This document shows, in pieces, positions 56,441-62,080 of a stretch of DNA of 64,000 bases. Under the pieces are notes generated by a model. It was not told the origin of the DNA, did not search any database, and worked only from the letters and a program-made list of their open reading frames with translations. Position 1 is the first letter of the stretch; every line of letters begins with the position of its first letter. The stretch spans positions 23,922,923 through 23,986,922 of the forward strand of contig OU452222.1 in NCBI GenBank assembly GCA_911728455.2. Direction: 5' to 3'. A program made the position numbers and the translations under genes. Origin of the DNA: Marthasterias glacialis (lineage: Eukaryota; Echinodermata; Asteroidea; Forcipulatida; Asteriidae).

Positions 56441-57549
56441 ACCACCACCACCACCACCACCACCACATTACTCACACGGGAATTTAACTGTACAAAATTA
56501 CAAACGTACATTATTATGAACCTTGAAACAGACAATTCACACACATTATCCAGGTATTGTGGAAACACATCATGCAACCGTGATTATTGTAAACACACTA
56601 CAGTTTGTTTGTTTAGGCATGAATGTATTATACTGCATGTCGTGAAATTGTTATGTATGCCTACGAGTTAGTCGTGGCAGGGTTAAACACTAAAAAAAAA
56701 AAAAAAAAAAAAAGTAAATAAATAAATAAAAAATAAAAATCAGTGATTGGAATCATTCTGCGCAGTTTTACGAAGTGTATATGCAGGAACGATCAGAATA
56801 ATTAGTGTGTGCTCGGTTCCGCGGTCCAGGAACATCCAATGTTTATATATTATATACATGTATATATTTGTTCCTTTTGAGTTAAAAACTGGACCGCGAA
56901 CGTAAAAAAAAACATTAAAAAAAATTACAAACATGGGAGACAGACATGTTAGAACGCAGCTCAGACAGGAGGTTCCAGGGCGCCTAACTATTTGAGATCC
57001 ACGTGTCAAAGTTTCATCGACAAAGTCGATCGAGTGAGTGAAAAAGCAACGCAAAAAAGAAAGAAAAACTGTTACACATTTTTGGACAGCTTTAACTAAA
57101 TGACGCAAAATGAATTAACCCAACCCACACACACCCACACCCACACACACATGTTTAAACACCTGCGATCGGGAACCTCCTATTGTCACCCTTTTGTAAT
57201 TTGTACTTCAACTTTTTGCCAACATCTTCCATTGGTTTGGTACATGACTTTCCAACCGCGGACCTTCACCAAACAGAGGGGACCCTGTTGTCCCTTTTGT
57301 TATGTACCCGGTCTGAATGTGTATACAAACTCACACACCCACACACAAAGTTGTGTTTATTTTCCAACACAACAGTCGTTAAAATCCATTCCACAATATA
57401 CATGAGGTCACGACCGTCAAATTCTGTCATGTCATGTTTACCCGAACTGTTTGAACAATTTGTTTTAAAAATACTCACCATATAGCCACCACGATCAGCC
57501 CTGCCACCAGGATCCAAGTGAGTGTAATCTCAAAACCGAACATCTCCAT
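37318..57549 (-). CDS. Cytochrome P450, CYP3 clan, gene B (13 exons, 504 aa)
   Basis: Tandem paralogue of the gene at 21804-31138 with the same predicted role and anchor. Exons in transcript order: 57479-57549, 54782-54878, 53904-53956, 53390-53486, 51947-52063, 51051-51139, 50500-50648, 48552-48688, 41462-41569, 39955-40175, 38780-38917, 38130-38292, 37318-37392. Every exon length equals that of gene A (71, 97, 53, 97, 117, 89, 149, 137, 108, 221, 138, 163, 75) and all junctions hold frame. Conserved: [30 protein letters not shown]. The protein ends [14 protein letters not shown]. Substitutions versus A are scattered, for example VVA for MMA in the anchor and differences after exon 7 in a region that commonly affects substrate range. 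Introns are greatly enlarged by insertions (7 kb in intron 8), yet no exon is damaged. Confidence 0.92.
39334..39577 (-). mobile_element. tRNA-Leu-type SINE, in intron 10 of gene B
   Basis: On the minus strand: GTGGCCGAGCGGTCAAGCG at the head (box A), CTGGACTCAAGCTCTGG (Leu-CAA-like anticodon arm), box B GGTTCGAGTCC at 39511-39501, then a body with CTTAAGCAAGACG, CCTTCGGATGGGACG and GGGGTTTGCCCCAGTG. Orthologous in position to 23872-24118 in gene A. Confidence 0.85.
39778..39852. repeat. Structured motif, copy 1
   Basis: GTTTCAAACACGAGACTC... pairs imperfectly with ...CGTTCGAAAC around GTCTTCCCTTGAAGAC. The second half, GAAGACGAGCAAAGTATACC then GTTCGAAACGTC, resembles 60272-60303 (GAAGACGGTCAGAGCATACT then GATGATTGAAACGTC). 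The same layout in two unlinked places suggests a conserved transposon terminus or RNA structure. Confidence 0.45.
41846..42215 (-). repeat. 3' LTR of the chromovirus
   Basis: 370 bp, by eye identical to 47727-48096. Just inside it (42216-42232, minus strand) lies the purine tract AAAGGAAGGGCATAT, a plausible polypurine tract. On the minus strand TATAAAAACCC is a TATA-like word and AATAAA occurs (TGTTTTATTATGCAAT context on plus). Confidence 0.9.
42216..42366 (-). repeat. Duplicated polypurine-tract region
   Basis: The block ACATATGCCCTTCCTTTAAA plus GATTGGCCCCTGCCAATCG next to the LTR recurs about 105 bp inward (42319-42364) as ACATATGCCCTCCCTTTAAA plus ATTGGCCCCTGCCAATTG. Both copies include a short hairpin word (ATTGGCCCCTGCCAAT). 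The element therefore has two potential plus-strand priming sites. Confidence 0.75.
42314..42589 (-). CDS. Small open frame 3' of pol in the chromovirus
   Basis: 91 codons from ATG at 42589, 52 bp after the pol stop and ahead of the 3' LTR, the place where some LTR elements keep an additional gene. The product begins [20 protein letters not shown], shows no signal peptide or membrane segment, and its end overlaps the duplicated purine block. I recognise no family. It may be chance. Confidence 0.3.
   Translation of the reverse strand: MKPSMEAMSVSPSSYKNIGSGAAPEPITSLKLDDELMLRAASSFPRMLQNDVLWPDEQLLDNSLINYRLYIVLRKALQLAGANFKGRAYVT
42641..45577 (-). CDS. pol: pol of the chromovirus: reverse transcriptase, RNase H, integrase, chromodomain
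   Basis: 978 codons open from 45577 to 42641. RT fingers/palm start with [11 protein letters not shown] and carry the catalytic YLDDVIIYS. RNase H has [24 protein letters not shown] and ILTDHQAL with its acidic residues. Integrase has the HHCC finger ([20 protein letters not shown]), then [19 protein letters not shown] and [12 protein letters not shown], giving D, D and E with 35 residues between the last two. A GPY motif ([11 protein letters not shown]) follows. The C-terminus is a chromodomain ([10 protein letters not shown]...YYLIKWKGF...NTWEP), which places it among chromoviruses and suggests targeting to marked chromatin (family knowledge). The N-terminal start of RT is in the other frame (see 45633-46835). 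The first ATG here is not the natural start. Confidence 0.93.
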   Translation of the reverse strand: MPNIGETFDNLGMKKPSFFSTLDMASGYWQIALEENAKKKTAFITQDGLFEFNVMPFGLHNAPCTFQRTMQEVLRGLHWKICLVYLDDVIIYSHSFNDHIGHLRQVFDKFREANLKLSSHKCAFAKDRIKYLGHIVSKDGVATDPDKVKAINEYPTPKNIAELRTFLGFSGYYRRYIKNYSKIAYPLTMLTRKGVTFEWTKECDNAFQLLKQHLLQPPILAYPQFDGSQFIVQTDASSKGLGFVLSQEQDGKTRVIAYGGRSLTSAERNYTITELEALAVVEGVKKFSSYLIGSRKFKILTDHQALKWLINEKHSSGRLARWTLYLQSFNYDVEYRPGKKQANVDALSRIQNHKTQANKRSDDIDYDTSKPTEYLLTCFSEISEDLVTSYNADHPSQTKEPRNIKYQYGKRRYSQTDKNVKNIPQVHESIDMNDIRKEQRNDDFAKSLIDLLENNVIPDNDKEARKLLLEANQYMTYDEILYHVWHIPRKGKMSEQDIIQLYIPETLVDTILYHCHDNVLSAHFGFHKTYSKVKQRYFWKYMHRDIDNWVRSCDSCSKRKTPKHKVIAPLLNMNVVGPFERVSVDILGPLPVTTSGNRYVLCFTDHCTRWPMLVPIPVMDAATIATAFFRDVICNHGCPRVLLSDRGTNFLSKIVSEVCNIMKTDKVNTSPYHPQCNAVQERFNSVILDTISHYVNKFQTNWDNFIPAIQFAYRSTPTDNSVGFSPFFLLYGREAVLPIDVSLCPKPEYKDRNVRDYLHDLISQLEVTREISKQHLETNQMSRKRRYDTRTQSVPYQVGDVVYVYIPATQKGLSRKLQQFWCGPYLLIEKTGPVNFRIRNLENHKLVKTPIHVNRFKFAYDRFLRPPNSQKPEDPTQQNPIEDLGDADCPTTSFEPLKATQSVKDKPPLVPGLHNPTMEYEVQKVLRGKFVKNKLYYLIKWKGFDNTKNTWEPAENLNQTLRDYLQENPVRISGKTRR
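45633..46835 (-). CDS. pol: Upstream pol part: protease and start of reverse transcriptase
   Basis: 400 codons, in the -1 frame relative to gag and overlapping its end by about 115 bp, the usual arrangement for a -1 frameshift fusion. The aspartic protease motif [12 protein letters not shown] lies near residue 70, with the later ILGVEF motif. The end covers the beginning of the RT domain ([28 protein letters not shown]). The frame then stops at 45633, while the conserved sequence continues in the next frame. The switch lies in an A-rich run (T-rich on plus) at about 45649-45657, consistent with a one-base indel or a sequencing error. As written, the RT is not continuous. Confidence 0.9.
   Translation of the reverse strand: MWEVWSQKICMFFQTSQRRTFFKRIQPSACQNGMSQNVDGKTFQANDPIEIDLSSRSTIVISIGQDTVNCLIDTGATMNLISEQFFQKSKFLKKQYVSNSGVTSAKVANGENLQIMGCVHAPIVIANMKLTVPLYIARGLDCSIILGVEFLNNQKATIDFGRSKMKFHRKNQLRTSKQIEIPARSQTVFHVRVKNDLPAGIYGHCRAGRTVQNLGILVANTISTTQKSKVGTEMIVMAMNPSEYPVVLYPRTKIGTFSIVSGNDIGLTKFSDFNDLKQEELQTKNEATYHSKETDEILSRVDIAENLKPNQKVQLETLIDEYSDIFHTKGNKIGYYDKVKHDINTGDNYAVRSRPYKHSPLLQETIRNNVEKMLKDNIISKSTSPFSSPIVMVKKENRRL
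46721..47554 (-). CDS. gag: gag of the chromovirus
   Basis: 277 codons from the first ATG after the 5' LTR. The capsid-like part is helical ([17 protein letters not shown]..., [20 protein letters not shown]), the retrotransposon gag domain. A nucleocapsid zinc knuckle [14 protein letters not shown] (CX2CX4HX4C) lies near residue 237. A basic stretch precedes it ([20 protein letters not shown]). It packages element RNA. No stop or frameshift seen. Confidence 0.93.
   Translation of the reverse strand: MAGKYECHFKDTYSGIEDLDLFLGRFETYAKLRDFANDKRVLALALRLIGPAAVWYSGLPDSDKNDYSKLVIALRQVYEGDSARWVREAKLADRSQGETESIDAYLTDIIRWSRQLNRSEDEQIARFVRGLRSSLRAFVISKQPTSLAEAIDFARLGESIEKISTPVNRVELIVNRDEPFLKMEDNLEKMQCQLNKIEQQVKPERNYSKQRFESNYNRPSQYNRRAPFSQVDRFNGVCHRCGKYGHRKSVCFSKLHKDGHSLNEYSRLHAKTGCHKM
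47555..47726 (-). other. Leader and putative primer binding site of the chromovirus
   Basis: Between gag and the 5' LTR. The base next to the LTR begins TGGTGGAAGATCCGCAG on the minus strand, in the position and with the TGG start expected for a tRNA primer binding site. The donor tRNA was not identified. Confidence 0.5.
47727..48096 (-). repeat. 5' LTR of the chromovirus
   Basis: 370 bp, by eye identical to 41846-42215, so it presumably carries the promoter of the element. The adjoining duplication AGTTT is at 48097-48101. Confidence 0.92.
48110..48440. other. Conserved block in intron 8 of gene B
   Basis: Counterpart of 25080-25480 in gene A; see there. It directly follows the chromovirus insertion, which split this intron. 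Confidence 0.4.
48850..49950 (-). pseudogene. Penelope-like element reverse transcriptase relic, in intron 7 of gene B
   Basis: The minus-strand frame 49929-49336 contains [69 protein letters not shown] and a degraded GTAM-type end. These are Penelope-like RT motifs. Further down, in other frames, are [34 protein letters not shown] (49260-49120) and [20 protein letters not shown] (49085-48960). Multiple stops and shifts break it. The catalytic YxDD region is degraded and the GIY-YIG endonuclease expected further on is missing. Gene A lacks this insertion in the same intron. Confidence 0.88.
52138..52623. mobile_element. Foldback element in intron 4 of gene B, absent from gene A
   Basis: Arms of about 80 bp: CAAATATTGACTGCTT... 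at 52150 and its complement ...GCAGTCAATATTTG at 52299-52312, with a central GGAAGATAG / CTATCTTCC pair. A second inverted pair, TTATAACACCTC at 52314 and GAGGTGTTATAA at 52611-52622, closes the outer part. Gene A (about 27698-27710) runs directly from GCATGTTTTTAG to GAGATCAATAT, so gene B gained about 480 bp. Confidence 0.75.
54107..54540. repeat. Low-complexity GTT, GCT, GGTT and TTTG repeats in intron 2 of gene B
   Basis: Successive blocks: GTT/GCT triplets (54113-54305), CTGG then GGTT tetramers (54355-54440), and TTTG/TCTG tetramers (54441-54535). Long open frames here are repeat artefacts. Confidence 0.9.
55009..55320. repeat. Inverted-repeat cluster in intron 1 of gene B
   Basis: TCACGTGGTTTTTCCGAACA at 55155 pairs with TGTTCGGATAAATCACGTGA at 55183-55202. 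AAAATAATTATTCATGAGTA at 55271 pairs with TACTCATAAATAATTATTTT. It begins with TTAAAGGTACACACC near 55009. Probably a small MITE or two. Confidence 0.5.
55681..55745. repeat. C-run joined to A-run
   Basis: About 20 C followed by more than 35 A in intron 1 of gene B, with the layout of a poly(A)-tailed insertion. Upstream 55400-55680 is not assigned. Confidence 0.85.
56306..56465. repeat. CAC/CAG triplet repeat in intron 1 of gene B
   Basis: About 53 triplets, mostly CAC with interspersed CAG. Frames give poly-His, poly-Pro/Ala or poly-Val and are not genes. The equivalent place in gene A lacks it. Confidence 0.92.
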
Positions 57550-57800
57550 TTTTGAAAATCAACGTTTACCTTATAGTTTTGTCGATAGCATCAAGCACTG
57601 TCAAGTTTAGCTGGGTATACTTCTGAGTACCCTCGGGTTGCCCTTTGTTCATATAAAATATGAACATAGTTGTTGAACACTAGTGTTGCGACATGGTGAT
57701 GCAATTACTCCGGCTAATGACATTGGCACGAACTGCGCCACACGGTGTTGTCAGAGCCTATGACGAGATGTATTATTTATAGACCATTCTCGGTACAGCT
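57550..57800 (-). promoter_or_regulatory. Upstream region of P450 gene B, conserved with gene A
   Basis: Matches 31139-31365. It contains an extra palindromic stretch near 57648-57670 (CATATAAAATATGAAC) not in gene A. TATAAATA lies at 57781-57774 on the minus strand. Confidence 0.6.
57774..57781 (-). promoter_or_regulatory. TATA box of P450 gene B
   Basis: TATAAATA in the same context as in gene A, about 225 bp before the ATG. Confidence 0.5.
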
Positions 57801-58185
57801 TGTCCGTCCTCACGGATAGAACTATTAGTAGAGACCCGATGTGTTGCATGCGACTTTATGTGGAAATAGCTGTAAATCCAGTTGTCAATTGATTTTGTTC
57901 ATACGATAAAAAGCATTATTTAATTAAGGCATCTAAATTATGAGCGTGTTGAGTCTTTAGAATTTTGCATGATTTGATTTTCTTTTCCAGTCAATATCTA
58001 ACCACCGGGCTCATCCAACTTTTTTCTGAACTCTTTATTTTGTTCATGACCCCATGATGATTGAGAGGAAACTGTTTCGTTGAATTTTGAAAAAAAAGAA
58101 AGAAAAAAAGGTGATACACTGTGCAAAACGTAGTTATAACAGGGGGTCAGATTAAGTGAAAACAACTGGTTCATTGTTTTTATTG

Positions 58186-59300
58186 CCTTGCCTTGCCTTG
58201 CCTTGCCTTGCCTTGCCTTGCCTTGCCTTGCCTTGCCTTGCCTTGCCTTGCCTTGCCTTGCCTTGCCTTGCCTTGCCTTGCCTTGCCTTGCCTTGCCTTG
58301 CCTTGCCTTGCCTTGCCTTGCCTTGCCTTGCCTTGCCTTGCCTTGCCTTGCCTTGCCTTGCCTTGCCTTGCCTTGCCTTGCCTTGCCTTGCCTTGCCTTG
58401 CCTTGCCTTGCCTTGCCTTGCCTTGCCTTGCCTTGCCTTGCCTTGCCTTGCCTTGCCTTGCCTTGCCTTGCCTTGCCTTGCCTTGCCTTGCCTTGCCTTG
58501 CCTTGCCTTGCCTTGCCTTGCCTTGCCTTGCCTTGCCTTGCCTTGCCTTGCCTTGCCTTGCCTTGCCTTGCCTTGCCTTGCCTTGCCTTGCCTTGCCTTG
58601 CCTTGCCTTGCCTTGCCTTGCCTTGCCTTGCCTTGCCTTGCCTTGCCTTGCCTTGCCTTGCCTTGCCTTGCCTTGCCTTGCCTTGCCTTGCCTTGCCTTG
58701 CCTTGCCTTGCCTTGCCTTGCCTTGCCTTGCCTTGCCTTGCCTTGCCTTGCCTTGCCTTGCCTTGCCTTGCCTTGCCTTGCCTTGCCTTGCCTTGCCTTG
58801 CCTTGCCTTGCCTTGCCTTGCCTTGCCTTGCCTTGCCTTGCCTTGCCTTGCCTTGCCTTGCCTTGCCTTGCCTTGCCTTGCCTTGCCTTGCCTTGCCTTG
58901 CCTTGCCTTGCCTTGCCTTGCCTTGCCTTGCCTTGCCTTGCCTTGCCTTGCCTTGCCTTGCCTTGCCTTGCCTTGCCTTGCCTTGCCTTGCCTTGCCTTG
59001 CCTTGCCTTGCCTTGCCTTGCCTTGCCTTGCCTTGCCTTGCCTTGCCTTGCCTTGCCTTGCCTTGCCTTGCCTTGCCTTGCCTTGCCTTGCCTTGCCTTG
59101 CCTTGCCTTGCCTTGCCTTGCCTTGCCTTGCCTTGCCTTGCCTTGCCTTGCCTTGCCTTGCCTTGCCTTGCCTTGCCTTGCCTTGCCTTGCCTTGCCTTG
59201 CCTTGCCTTGCCTTGCCTTGCCTTGCCTTGCCTTGCCTTGCCTTGCCTTGCCTTGCCTTGCCTTGCCTTGCCTTGCCTTGCCTTGCCTTGCCTTGCCTTG
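58186..59300. repeat. CCTTG pentanucleotide array, 223 units
   Basis: An uninterrupted run of CCTTG from 58186 to 59300 (1115 bp, 223 copies), followed by CCTTTCCTCC. I saw no variant unit. All frames are open on both strands because five is not a multiple of three and no pentamer frame makes a stop, giving spurious proteins of up to 446 residues (LALPC or KARQG repeats). Not coding. It lies about 640 bp upstream of the P450 gene B start. Confidence 0.97.
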
Positions 59301-59570
59301 CCTTTCCTCCCTCCGGCAAAACACCTCGTCCTTCGCAATTCAGCTTCTCAGCTGCCAGTAACGATGGTTAACTTTCCAACCTATTAAACTGTTATTCAAG
59401 CAGAAACAAGGTTACTAGGTAACCGTTTCTTTTTTCTTCTGCTGAGCAAAATCCTGCAAGGAAAATTTCGGAAAATTTTGCTCAAATTTAGTGCTGCCGC
59501 TGCTAGTCTTTTATCAACGTGGAGAAAAGCCAAGCTGACTGTGAATTGTAACACTCTACAATGTTCTTAC

Positions 59571-59687
59571 CAGTATCATATTGGACGCACTGGACGACGG
59601 CGTGGTGACTTGACGAATTCCCTTCCAACTCTCATTCTCGAGTTGAGTCGGGCCTCTGTCAAGAAGGTTCTGGTTCAAGGGCAATTT
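59571..59687 (-). pseudogene. Solitary P450 exon 5 (third CYP3-like copy, partial)
   Basis: 117 bp bounded by a TTTTAG acceptor and a GTAAGA donor on the minus strand, exactly the length of exon 5 in genes A and B. It encodes KLPLNQNLLDRGPTQLENES, then WKGIRQV and PSSSASNMIL, with the C-helix W-x-x-x-R kept. It is open but well diverged. I found no exons 1-4 in 59.7-64 kb and none of exons 6-13 below, so it is a relic unless the others are too diverged to see. Confidence 0.8.
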
Positions 59688-61315
59688 CTAAAACAGAGAT
59701 AAAACAAAAAGAAACACAGAAAGTGCCTTGCTGTTCTGCAGAAATCAAAAGGTAACCCATTCATAAAGCAAATAACATAGTTTGGGGCCCTTGTGAATCG
59801 TGCGGCTGCTTCACTACTTTGCAACATTTCAACAAGAGGGGCGCTTCATGACTATGTAAAACTCGAATTATAGAGTTTTCACCGTTTGACAGAAAACACA
59901 AAAAATCGAGTATTGAATGATCAACCAATGCAATTGTACTTCACTGATTTCAATTGAAATAATGCTAAGGGACGACATCAACATCGAACTGCCGGCGATT
60001 CGCCAGGTTATACCGGCAGCTTACCGATTTTTCCACTCAGTTTGCATTTCAAAACGGTGTGGAATCTCCTCGTATACACGCGAGTTCAACCAGCTCCGCT
60101 CTGGTCTCATTATACTATACCTGTAAACCGAGCCCGGGGATTAACTGCACCCTGGACACTAGGCACTTTCCGCAACTATGTCCTTTATTGTCAAGAGATT
60201 ATCGGATTATTAATTGAAGAACAAACTATTGCTTCAATCAGTAAGCTTTGACCGTCTTCCTTTTTCCTGAAGACGGTCAGAGCATACTGATGATTGAAAC
60301 GTCTAGACCACTCCGGTTCTTTTCAGAGCCAACATTCCTCACAAAAGAGAACTAAACACGTGGTTGTACCCGCAAGTTTAATAGCAATAGTTTATTCTTA
60401 CTCTCCTGCACCGTGCTAAGCTTCAAACATCACTTATCGGAATGATGTAATTGGGCAATCTTTCACTGTTATGTTGACTTCGTTGATTGCAGGCTTTTTT
60501 TTTTATTCCCAACTCTAACAATGTGTTTGTGGCCATAAAACGCCATTCTTTTAGTTGTGAGTCGTAAAATACTTTGCATGTTTAAACTCACGGGGGACCT
60601 TGCAATTCTGGATCGAAATGGTTTTTAAGGTGCCAATGTCAGTGTTTGGGAAGGGCGATTTTTTTTCGATTAGAATACAGGGAACAATGGAGTACAAACA
60701 GGAAAATGTTTCAACAGTTCAGAAAAGTTCTTTCATGAAAGCAAAACCAGAATAAAACCATTTACCATTTCCCATCAAAGCTTGAACGAATAAACAATAC
60801 TTAAAGTAATAGATAAATACGTACGGTTGAATCGCGTCTAAACTTCGTATCATATTTTACTTTTATTTTCAAAGACGGTACTATAGACAGACATTTTGTT
60901 GATTTGCATTTAAGTACATTTATTTTGATTGTCGAACTCATAATTCCAAAGGTGTGTGTGTGTGTGTGTGGGGGGGGGGGGGGGTAGGGTGGATATTCAA
61001 ATGACCCCGCCCCAACCAACCATCCACCTCCGAAATGGGTTTTTGAAACACATGTTTTGTATCTCTACCTTCAGAGCATTATAATTATTTGGCGATCATG
61101 CATTTGCTATCATTAAGTGCTACCATTCCATTTCCTTATAAAACCTGAACATGTGTCCAACACTTACGGTACAAAACTAAAATGGTTATGGTGTTGCCAA
61201 CCAATATCAAGATGACTGTACAGTTATCCCTAAATGTTATTGTTGAAAAATAGCTTACACTAAATAACAGTACTCTTGAAAAAAAAAAATATATATATAT
61301 ATATATGTCAAAGTT
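59688..61315. other. Spacer, no gene seen
   Basis: AT-rich. It holds a GT run then a G run (60953-60984). Minor open frames only. Confidence 0.4.
60231..60303. repeat. Structured motif, copy 2
   Basis: GCTTCAATCAGTAAGCTTTG and GACCGTCTTC pair with GAAGACGGTC and AGAGCATACTGATGATTGAA around CTTTTTCCT. Followed by ACGTC. Similar in order to 39778-39852. Confidence 0.6.
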
Positions 61316-62080
61316 CACGTGTGAAGACTCGAACAAACACTGTCTGCCCTTACTCAACATCTGTCAGAGATTTTTGTTTGCTATTTGATTTATGGTCAAA
61401 TCCACTTTACTCAAAAGTAGTTTTAACGTGTTATGAGTGGACAACCCGTGTCCACTTAATGATCAAGCTAAAGTTTCAGGATAGGTTGTGACTAGCCCTG
61501 GTAGGACGTGAATTTTCCTTGCACTGTCACTGACATCCTGGGTAAGAAGGGAAATATAATAATAACAAAATTATTTCGCTGTTTTACCTGATTAAACAAG
61601 CATAAACTTAGTTCACATATTGTTCCTTGTGTACATTATTTGCAGACTGGTGGGTTCTTAAATCATTTGTTTCTTGTTATTGATTAACGGAAATAAAAAG
61701 AAAATTAGTCCGAAAACAAAATTCGGCGAAAACTTCAGTTTTATTTTACTCCGGTTGAAACGAACATGGCACGCGGAATATGAAGCAGAGCAACAACGAA
61801 AGAGGGCGCTGTCTAGTTACTACCGTGCGCGTTCGATTGCAGTAGGCAACTTTTTTTATGCGCGCACAACTTTGAGCTAGCTGTGGAGTTCTGTAATGCT
61901 TACAATTTATGGCGAGGTAATTTCTGCTCTTGAACTTTCGAAGTGCGTCGCCCTCGACATTGCCAGCGAGCAATGCATTTTTTTTGGCGCATGTGCAAGA
62001 AGAAACTTACACACATTATGTTCAGTACGATTTGTGCAAGTTTGTGGACGCTGATATTTGTGAGCGCTGATATTTATACG
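61316..62080. repeat. Dispersed repeat family R2, copy 2
   Basis: Matches 33880-34800 in the same orientation; see that entry for shared words. It lacks the Ulp1-derived continuation found there. Confidence 0.65.

Noticed and set aside
56099..56671. Open frames rich in His, Pro/Ala, Thr or Val.
   Set aside because: They arise from the CAC/CAG triplet repeat inside intron 1 of P450 gene B.
57998..59387. Long open frames of up to 446 codons on both strands (LALPC and KARQG repeats).
   Set aside because: They are translations of the CCTTG array, open in every frame; no gene.
60265..60303. Possible hammerhead ribozyme (CTGATGA followed by GAAAC).
   Set aside because: Only two bases separate the core words, leaving no stem II; kept only as a structured motif.
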